A model generated the notes under the pieces. That model did not search any database and was not told the origin of the DNA. It was given only the letters and a program-made list of their open reading frames with translations. The position numbers and the translations under genes are program-made. From positions 1 through 64,000 of the forward strand of contig JAATGQ010000109.1 in assembly GCA_015654595.1 (NCBI GenBank): a stretch of 64,000 nt of DNA, in the 5' to 3' direction. Of the stretch, positions 33,767-39,690 are shown in pieces; the first letter of the stretch is position 1; every line of letters starts with the position of its first letter. This stretch comes from Chitinophagales bacterium (GTDB lineage: Bacteria > Bacteroidota > Bacteroidia > Chitinophagales > Chitinophagaceae).

Positions 33767-34984
33767 ATGCTTTACCGCCGTATGCCCATAGAGGTCGAAT
33801 CGCCCGAGCAGATCGGCTATGATTCTATCCGAAACAATCTTTCCGAGAGTTCCTATACCGATGCCCGCTTCGGCATGATCCCCGGTGTTCCGGTGGCCGG
33901 CAGCCCCTCGATGCCCGGCGGCGTCGCAGTTCCCGGCGGTGTCCCGATCTCCGGCGGAGTCCCGGTCCCCGGCGGCGCCGCAGTTCCTAGCGATCTTCCA
34001 CTTGACCAGCTGCTGCTTTGCTACGGCGATCATATCGGTCACGAAGGACTTCGACAACTGATCGTCGAGGGTATGGTATTGACAAAAGATAATGTGCTGC
34101 TGACCATGGGCGCTGCCGGCGCGCTTTACATCATTGCAACCACGCTTTTGGAAAAAGACGACGAACTGGTGGTCGTGCGCCCTAACTATTCGACCAATCT
34201 CGAGACACCGCGCGCGATAGGGGCCAAACTTCAGTATATCGACCTGGTATTCGAAGAGAAATTCGAACTGGATATCGAAAAAGTAAAAGCGGCTATTACA
34301 CCCCGTACGAAATACATTTCAGTCACCCATCCACATAACCCAACGGGCGCCTGCCTCAGCGACGAACAGCTGCGTCAGCTGGCGGCCCTTGCAGAGGCGC
34401 ATGATTGCTGGCTGCTGGTAGACGAAACCTACCGGGACATGGTCTTTGGGGCGCAGCTCCCGCTGGCGGCAACCTATTCTCCAAAGGTCATCAGCGTTTC
34501 CTCTTTATCCAAAAGTTACGGCCTTCCGGGCCTCCGAACGGGTTGGGTCGTCACCCAGGACCGGCCGTTACTCGAGGCATTTCTTGCCGCAAAAGAACAG
34601 ATCCATATTTGCGGACCGGTACTGGAAGAAGAACTCGCCTTTCGCTATTTTCAGAAGAAGGACGTCTATTTTCCCGGTATCCGCGACGACATCCGCAGGA
34701 AGTTCGATATCGTGAAGAATTGGATGGCAAAACAGGACGTCTTTGAGTGGGTGGAGCCAAAGGGAGGGGCGGTGTGCTTCCCCCGTCTGAGGCGGCCGGA
34801 TAGCGTCGATCTGGATCAGTTCTATAAGATCCTGCTGGAGAAGTATTCGACCTATGTCGGACCCGGTCATTGGTTTGAAATGCCGCGGCACTACATGCGG
34901 ATAGGGTTTGGCTGGCCGGCCCCGGAGGCTTTGCAGGAAGGGCTTGACGCCTTGATAAAAAGCTCGCGGGAAGCCTGCCGTTAG
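33767..34984 (+). CDS. Class I/II PLP aminotransferase with a Pro/Gly repeat insert
   Basis: A 405-residue pyridoxal-phosphate enzyme. The PLP lysine is in SVSSLSKSYGLPGLRTGW (about 245-262), the cofactor ring site in VTHPHNPTGACLS, DETYRDMVF and the C-terminal MRIGFGW. The N-terminus MPIEVESPEQIGYDSIRNNL and SSYTDARFG match a capreomycidine synthase or aspartate aminotransferase-like group. Between FG (residue 36) and LDQLLLCYGDHIGHEGL (about 79) lies an insert of ~37 residues made of GGVPVPGG-like units. This is not DegT-type, so it may be unrelated to the two upstream sugar genes despite the 10-base spacing. Confidence 0.85.
   Translation: MLYRRMPIEVESPEQIGYDSIRNNLSESSYTDARFGMIPGVPVAGSPSMPGGVAVPGGVPISGGVPVPGGAAVPSDLPLDQLLLCYGDHIGHEGLRQLIVEGMVLTKDNVLLTMGAAGALYIIATTLLEKDDELVVVRPNYSTNLETPRAIGAKLQYIDLVFEEKFELDIEKVKAAITPRTKYISVTHPHNPTGACLSDEQLRQLAALAEAHDCWLLVDETYRDMVFGAQLPLAATYSPKVISVSSLSKSYGLPGLRTGWVVTQDRPLLEAFLAAKEQIHICGPVLEEELAFRYFQKKDVYFPGIRDDIRRKFDIVKNWMAKQDVFEWVEPKGGAVCFPRLRRPDSVDLDQFYKILLEKYSTYVGPGHWFEMPRHYMRIGFGWPAPEALQEGLDALIKSSREACR
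33881..33991 (+). repeat. Degenerate Pro-Gly-Gly-Val repeat inside the aminotransferase gene
   Basis: About six imperfect 15-18 bp units encode PGVPVAGSPSMPGGVAVPGG and further GGVPISGGVPVPGG copies. The units keep frame and end sharply where family-conserved sequence resumes. Confidence 0.8.
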
Positions 34985-35007
34985 AGCCGCAACAACACGC
35001 CGCGGGC

Positions 35008-35406
35008 TTACTGCCCGGCATTAAACGCAGACAATCTCTCCTTTTCTGTAAAAATAATAGAATGCGCTTTTAATAGCGTGTCTTTCAGGTAAGTATAATC
35101 GCTGATGAGTTTTTCGGGGCTCTTGCTAAGACAACTGTTTTCAAACTGAAGACATTGATTCTGAATGGTTGTCAACCCAACAAAGCCAAAGAGGGGCTTG
35201 ATCTTGTGTACCGCGCTTTTGAGTCCGGGTATATCGCCCATGAGGTAACAGGCGTCGATCTTCTGTACAAAGCTATCGTATTCGAGGAGAACGTCGGTAA
35301 ACGTCTCTTCAATCATGACATAATCGCCTGCATATAATTCAATTATATATTGGCTGTCAATCGCATTGCCAAATACAAACGCATTGTTGTCGATAGGCTC
35401 ATCCAT
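35008..35406 (-). CDS. Stand-alone Hpt (histidine phosphotransfer) protein
   Basis: A 132-residue all-helical protein. The phosphorylated His lies in SAVHKIKPLFGFVGL (about residues 64-78), the Hpt four-helix bundle motif His-x-Leu/Ile-Lys. It should relay phosphate between receiver domains in the cytoplasm. The ATG at 35406 is preferred; a GTG at 35412 adds two residues. It is divergent from the hybrid histidine kinase 58 bases away, which carries a C-terminal receiver. The two are thus likely parts of one phosphorelay, whose final response regulator is not in the window. Confidence 0.85.
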   Translation of the reverse strand: MDEPIDNNAFVFGNAIDSQYIIELYAGDYVMIEETFTDVLLEYDSFVQKIDACYLMGDIPGLKSAVHKIKPLFGFVGLTTIQNQCLQFENSCLSKSPEKLISDYTYLKDTLLKAHSIIFTEKERLSAFNAGQ

Positions 35407-35464
35407 ACGCACACTTATTCAGATATAGAACGATTCCTATACTAATTTATTGCAGTTGCACGTT

Positions 35465-37624
35465 ATGGATCTAGTATTTACTCTTATTCGACATCCTGTG
35501 AGCAACCAGATCTTTCTTATGGTAAAATCCTTTTATGAGGATATCGTCTATTCGGGCCTGCCCGAGGACTATTCCCATACAAAGAGGAAGAAGACGATCC
35601 GGTTCAACCAGTTTATTTTGCTCATTCTCACTGCGCATTTTGTCTGCGTTATTTCTTACTTCTATTTTGGTCTCTATATCAGCGCATTGGTTAATCTTAG
35701 CGCCGCCTATATCTTCATCGTTGCCTATCATCTGAATGCGCGCCGCAAGCATCCGCTGGCAAGAGCGCTTTCGATCTTCAATCTCAACTGTTATCTGGCG
35801 GTGATGAACTATATGGAAGGATTAAAGGCGGGCGAATACCTGTTCTATTTCCCCTACTTCCTGATCATGACCTTTATCATCATTTTCAGAAGGGACTTCA
35901 GGGAGTTGATCTTTGCCTATATCATTACGACGATCGCACTTGTATTTTGCTATTACTTCTGTCCACAGGAGAATCATTACCAGGTACATATCGTTGGGAT
36001 GTTTGAACGTCTGCATGACAGCAATCTTGTGCTGTCGCTGTTGCTGACCGCATTCTTTGCGTATGCGATCGTTCGCATCAACCGAAGTAACGAGGCGGCT
36101 ATTCTGAAGGAAAAGCAGTTTGTGGATACGATCTACAATACCTCCCTGGACGGGGTAGTGATCCTGGACGCCGAACAGCTGATCATTACCGATTGTAACC
36201 GACGCGCGATCCAGCTGCTGGAGATAGAAGATAAAAAGACGATCGTCGGCGCTCCGATGGAACTTCTTTTTACGCGTGAGCATATCCGGTTGTTCCAGGA
36301 GATTCCCGGGGATCTGAAGGAAGAAGCGGCCAATAGCTGGCAGGGAGAACTGTCGCTTATATCGAGAAAGGACAATACCGTCTTTGCATTTGTCAATGTC
36401 GTCTCATTTTATGACGACAACCGTCATTTCTGGAAGGTGAGTGTCCTGGATATCTCCGAGATTAAAATGACGCAATTCGAGCTGATGAAGGCAAAACAGA
36501 AAGCCGAGTCGGCGTCGAGGGCCAAGTCGAGGTTCCTGTCGAATATGAGTCATGAACTGCGAACGCCGTTGAATGGCATCATCGGCGCATCCAACCTGCT
36601 GCTGCAGGAGCAGCATCTGCCTGACCAGGCCTCGCACCTGGAGATACTGAAATTCTCTTCCGAACACATGATGGTCCTGATCAACGAGATCCTCGACTTT
36701 AACAAGATCGAGTCGGGACGGTTCGAGCTGGAGCGGGCGCCTGTCAACATAAGGCATTTTCTAAAAAAACTGGAGACCAGTTTTTCCGTTCAGGCCTTTG
36801 GAAAAGGCCTTCTTTTCCTGGTAGACATCGACGAGGGTCTCGAGCAGGAGTTTCTGACTGATGAGACCAGGCTCAACCAGGTCCTCAGCAACCTGTTATC
36901 CAACGCCATCAAATTTACCCATAAGGGAGGAATAACCCTTGGGGCTAAAAAGCTGTCTTCTTCGAGCAAGAAGTCCCTTATCCAGTTCGTAGTACAGGAT
37001 ACCGGGATCGGGATCCCGGCACACAAGCAGCAGGAAGTCTTCGACAGTTTCACGCAGGCGGATACCGATACTACCCGGAAATATGGAGGAACGGGGCTGG
37101 GACTGGCGATCAGCAAGCGGCTGGTGAATCTTTTTGCCGGCGAACTGCAGTTGATCAGCGAGGAAGGAAAAGGCAGTCATTTTTCTTTTACCCTCGAACT
37201 GGAGATCAACGAAAATGCGAAGCACTATATCAATAATGAAAATGTCAAGCACCTGCCCGCCTTTAAGAAACTGAAAGTGTTGATAGCGGAAGACAACTTT
37301 GTCAATATGGCTGTTGCCCGCAGGTTCCTTGTCAAGTGGGGCATCGAGGTACATGAGGCGGTCAACGGGCGTGAGGCGGTGGAGAAATGCAGGGCTAACC
37401 ACTATGATCTGGTGCTGATCGATCTGGAGATGCCGGAGATGGACGGGATCACGGCGCTGGCAGAGATCAGAAAAACAGAACCGTCGATGCCTGCTATCGC
37501 CTTTACGGCTACGGTGTATGAAGATATGAAGACGCACCTGTTGACAAAGGGATTCATGGAGGTAGTGCCGAAACCTTTCAGGCCTGAGGACCTGCATAGC
37601 AAGATCCAAAAGCTGATCGCGTAA
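35465..37624 (+). CDS. Hybrid sensor histidine kinase (membrane, PAS, HisKA, HATPase, receiver)
   Basis: A 719-residue kinase. Six membrane helices fill about residues 40-205 with short loops, so sensing is probably within the membrane. Then come a PAS-like domain (about 220-340, starting DTIYNTSLDGVVILDA), a HisKA H-box FLSNMSHELRTPLNGIIG (about 354-371), N-box NQVLSNLLSNAIKFTHKG (about 460-477), G-boxes DTGIGIP and YGGTGLGLAIS, and a receiver (about 600-719) with LIAEDN, the phospho-Asp in LIDLEMPEMDG, the Thr in FTATV and the Lys in PKPF. The ATG at 35465 follows an in-frame TTG at 35450. Ligand unknown. Confidence 0.95.
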   Translation: MDLVFTLIRHPVSNQIFLMVKSFYEDIVYSGLPEDYSHTKRKKTIRFNQFILLILTAHFVCVISYFYFGLYISALVNLSAAYIFIVAYHLNARRKHPLARALSIFNLNCYLAVMNYMEGLKAGEYLFYFPYFLIMTFIIIFRRDFRELIFAYIITTIALVFCYYFCPQENHYQVHIVGMFERLHDSNLVLSLLLTAFFAYAIVRINRSNEAAILKEKQFVDTIYNTSLDGVVILDAEQLIITDCNRRAIQLLEIEDKKTIVGAPMELLFTREHIRLFQEIPGDLKEEAANSWQGELSLISRKDNTVFAFVNVVSFYDDNRHFWKVSVLDISEIKMTQFELMKAKQKAESASRAKSRFLSNMSHELRTPLNGIIGASNLLLQEQHLPDQASHLEILKFSSEHMMVLINEILDFNKIESGRFELERAPVNIRHFLKKLETSFSVQAFGKGLLFLVDIDEGLEQEFLTDETRLNQVLSNLLSNAIKFTHKGGITLGAKKLSSSSKKSLIQFVVQDTGIGIPAHKQQEVFDSFTQADTDTTRKYGGTGLGLAISKRLVNLFAGELQLISEEGKGSHFSFTLELEINENAKHYINNENVKHLPAFKKLKVLIAEDNFVNMAVARRFLVKWGIEVHEAVNGREAVEKCRANHYDLVLIDLEMPEMDGITALAEIRKTEPSMPAIAFTATVYEDMKTHLLTKGFMEVVPKPFRPEDLHSKIQKLIA

Positions 37625-37674
37625 TTTTAATCTAAATTTTTTTTGGAAAGTATGTGAAAAGCAAAAAAGATTTT

Positions 37675-37682
37675 TACTTTTG
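37675..37682 (+). promoter_or_regulatory. Bacteroidota -7 element for the TROVE leader RNA (TACTTTTG)
   Basis: A perfect TAnnTTTG in an A/T-rich stretch 50 bases past the histidine kinase stop. Transcription should start around 37689, 360 bases upstream of the TROVE start codon. No second match lies between here and that start. Confidence 0.55.
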
Positions 37683-37688
37683 TAGAGT

Positions 37689-37847
37689 CAAAGAAAATAA
37701 AACAGTAATGCTACGACAATATACACATACACTAATTAGTACCGGGTATAACCCGATAAAGGTGTGTATTCCCGCGGGGCAAATTGCTGCATAATTCAGA
37801 AGAAATAAATCCAGCATATAAAAGCCCCGCTCCAAAGCGGGGCTTTT
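37689..37847 (+). ncRNA. Structured RNA module 1 upstream of the TROVE gene (candidate Y-like RNA or attenuator)
   Basis: A ~160-nt segment with no credible ORF. ATACACA (37721-37727) pairs with TGTGTAT (37763-37769), enclosing a CGGG-TATAA-CCCG hairpin (37743-37755) and the palindrome ACTAATTAGT. GCGGGGC (37774-37780) can pair with GCCCCGC (37824-37830), closing a 43-nt interior that holds a TGCTG/CAGCA stem. The same GCGGGGC recurs at 37837-37843 as the 3' arm of a terminator hairpin (AAAAGCCCCGCT, loop, AGCGGGGCTTTT; 37820-37847). The two pairings exclude each other. Ro60-family genes in bacteria usually lie beside the Y RNA they bind, which is the basis for that suggestion; I do not see an obvious tRNA-like T-loop. 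Confidence 0.5.
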
Positions 37848-38003
37848 GCATATGAAAGCCGAACGAAAGCAAAACATGACCCTGGCAGCCATCACGATAA
37901 ATTGTGGGAAGGCCAGCTATTGCCCCCGACCGGGCTTCGCCGAATAGTGTCTGCATCGCAGTTAACTTATACGCACCCGGTCGCCGACAGACCGGGTTTT
38001 TTT
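37848..38003 (+). ncRNA. Structured RNA module 2 upstream of the TROVE gene, with terminator
   Basis: A second non-coding module with the same design. CTGGC (37891-37895) and GCCAG (37912-37916) enclose a CACGA-TAAA-TTGTG hairpin. GACCGGG (37928-37934) can pair with CCCGGTC (37976-37982), closing a 41-nt interior with GGC-TTC-GCC and CTGC-ATC-GCAG hairpins. GACCGGG recurs at 37990-37996 and forms a terminator with the same CCCGGTC, a 7-nt loop and seven T (37997-38003). The spacing nearly equals that of module 1 although the sequences differ, so the architecture itself appears conserved. No promoter match lies between the modules. Confidence 0.5.
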
Positions 38004-38038
38004 ATAAGTAAACATTAAGCGCTCCCGCAGGGGAGAAA

Positions 38039-38044
38039 AGGAGG
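38039..38044 (+). promoter_or_regulatory. Consensus Shine-Dalgarno (AGGAGG) before the TROVE gene
   Basis: AAAAGGAGG ends 5 bases before the ATG. Such a full SD is uncommon in Bacteroidota, where most starts in this window lack one. A small CTCCC-GCA-GGGAG hairpin lies just upstream at 38022-38035. Confidence 0.7.
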
Positions 38045-38049
38045 CAGCC

Positions 38050-39546
38050 ATGAAATTCAATTTTAGCCTGAATCGTAGACAACCAGCCGAAGCCCGTTAC
38101 ACATTTGTAAAAGCGGGAATGCCCGATTTGCAATGGGAGTTGTATACGACACTATTATCCGGGGCTTTAGCGGCTTCTTCCCATGAACAGGAGATGGCGG
38201 CGGCGGCGGTCCGTGAGCTGGTGCGCCAGAATGATCCTGCTTTTGTTGCGACGCTGTCCCTTCATCTGTTGGATCGGGGCCATTTCAAAAAGCTATCTTT
38301 CTGGCTGTCTGCCGAACTATCGGTGCTGCCGGGACAGGACGAGCAGGCCGCGGCATTGCTGGCGCGCATCCTTCGTCAACCTGCAGATCTGGCCGAATGG
38401 GTGGGATATTATTTTCGTGCGGCGACAAAGGGTCAAAAGCCGGGCCGTGCGGTTAGGCGGGTGTTGACTACGCTTTTGCAAAAGCTTGACGAGTATGCCT
38501 ATCTGCGTTTTGACAGAGAAGTCCGTTCTGGTCTGCAGATCGCGTTCTCCTTGCTGCGTCCGAAAGCCCTCCATCGCGATCAGAAGAGCCTGTTCGACCG
38601 TATCCTTCGCGATCAGCTTCCCGCACGCGCAAGCTGGGAGCAGGAATGGCATGCGCTTCATCAGCAGAAGTATGAAAGCCCTGAACAGCGCCAGGTGGTA
38701 CTGCGCGATAAATGGAAGCAAGGCATCTCTACTTTCCGTATAGGCTACACGGCTCTGCTGGAAAACCTTCAGCCGATGCTCCATACGGTAGTCAGCGGCA
38801 AGGTGTTGAAGCTGGCTGCTCAATACCTGGGTAATGCAGCTGCGGTGACGCAAGGCGGATACTCTCCGCTGCGGATGCTGGAAGCCTATAGATCTCTGAA
38901 GCGGTTGGATATGGGTGGAACGGTGATGTTGTCCGAAGCGTTGGAACAAGCCGCGCTGTATAGCTCATGGAGCCTGTCCGATTTTGGAAAGAACGCAGTA
39001 TCGGTGATAGCGATGGACGTCAGCGACAGCATGAAGACGCCGATTACCGGGGCAGGGGGCGCCCTTCGGTTCGATATTGCTCCTTTGCTGGCGCTCCTAT
39101 GGAAACAGCGGGGTGACAAGGTGATCACAGGCATTATCGGCAATACCTGGAAGCCGATGGAGCTGACCAACCGTCCGGTCTTGTCCGCAACAAACGAACT
39201 GGGGCTGCGCGAAGGAGAAGCCGGATATGCGATCAATGCGCACCTGATCTTGCAGGATCTGCTGCGGAAGGGACAGGCTGTAGACAACGTGCTGGTCTTT
39301 ACCGACAGCCGTCTTTGGGATAAGCGTACCTTCTATCAAGATGCGGGCGCTAATCTTGGGGAATGGTGGAGGACTTACAAGCGCCAGGTGGCTGCAGAAG
39401 CAAAACTGTTTTTGTTTGATCTGGCTGGCTACGGCGCTCCGCCGCTGCAAATCCTGGAAGACGATGTTTACCTGGTTGCCGGCTGGCAGGAGCAGCTGCC
39501 CGATATACTGCATGCGGTCAGCCATCCATTGGAACAACTCGTATAA
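38050..39546 (+). CDS. TROVE-VWA protein (Ro60 / Rsr family RNA-binding)
   Basis: A 498-residue protein of the Ro60 family. The N-terminal ~300 residues form the helical-repeat TROVE ring that binds single-stranded RNA ends and Y RNA: WELYTTLLSGALAASSHEQE, VRELVRQNDPAFVATLSLHL, YLRFDREVRSG and MLEAYRSLKRLDMGGTVML match the conserved repeat order. The C-terminal VWA domain (about 315-490) has an intact MIDAS, VIAMDVSDSMKTP, and a second Asp in VLVFTDSRLWD. Bacterial members aid rRNA processing, RNA decay and RNA repair. No rtcA, rtcB or PNPase gene is adjacent. It follows two structured RNA modules and is closed by a terminator. Family call is strong; the RNA partner is inferred. Confidence 0.88.
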   Translation: MKFNFSLNRRQPAEARYTFVKAGMPDLQWELYTTLLSGALAASSHEQEMAAAAVRELVRQNDPAFVATLSLHLLDRGHFKKLSFWLSAELSVLPGQDEQAAALLARILRQPADLAEWVGYYFRAATKGQKPGRAVRRVLTTLLQKLDEYAYLRFDREVRSGLQIAFSLLRPKALHRDQKSLFDRILRDQLPARASWEQEWHALHQQKYESPEQRQVVLRDKWKQGISTFRIGYTALLENLQPMLHTVVSGKVLKLAAQYLGNAAAVTQGGYSPLRMLEAYRSLKRLDMGGTVMLSEALEQAALYSSWSLSDFGKNAVSVIAMDVSDSMKTPITGAGGALRFDIAPLLALLWKQRGDKVITGIIGNTWKPMELTNRPVLSATNELGLREGEAGYAINAHLILQDLLRKGQAVDNVLVFTDSRLWDKRTFYQDAGANLGEWWRTYKRQVAAEAKLFLFDLAGYGAPPLQILEDDVYLVAGWQEQLPDILHAVSHPLEQLV

Positions 39547-39647
39547 ACAAAGAGGATGATACAAAAGTAAAATGAAGGCCCTGAGAATCGCTTAAACGGA
39601 AATTGTCTCCATCAGGGGCATCAGGGAAGGGCATCAGGGACCCGAAT

Positions 39648-39689
39648 AAAAAGAGGCTGTATCGACCTTTTGATACAGCCTCTTTTTTT
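39648..39689. terminator. Bidirectional intrinsic terminator after the TROVE gene
   Basis: AAAAAGAGGCTGTATC and its complement form a 16-bp stem around an 8-nt loop, with T- and A-tracts at the ends. It serves the convergent TROVE (+) and beta-helix (-) genes. Confidence 0.88.
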
Positions 39690-39690
39690 A

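Noticed and set aside
37674-37956. Short minus-strand ORFs (about 73 codons) over the TROVE leader
   Set aside because: They cross both hairpin modules, show no protein-like pattern, and RNA structure explains the sequence better.
37774-37996. Integron attC sites or a mobile element explaining the paired hairpins
   Set aside because: No integrase, no GTTRRRY-type ends, no terminal repeats or target duplications; terminator arms and T-tracts fit transcription signals.
37689-38003. A canonical tRNA gene in the TROVE leader
   Set aside because: The 7-bp closing stems enclose only about 42 nt and no GGTTCGAnTCC-type T-arm or anticodon arm is visible.
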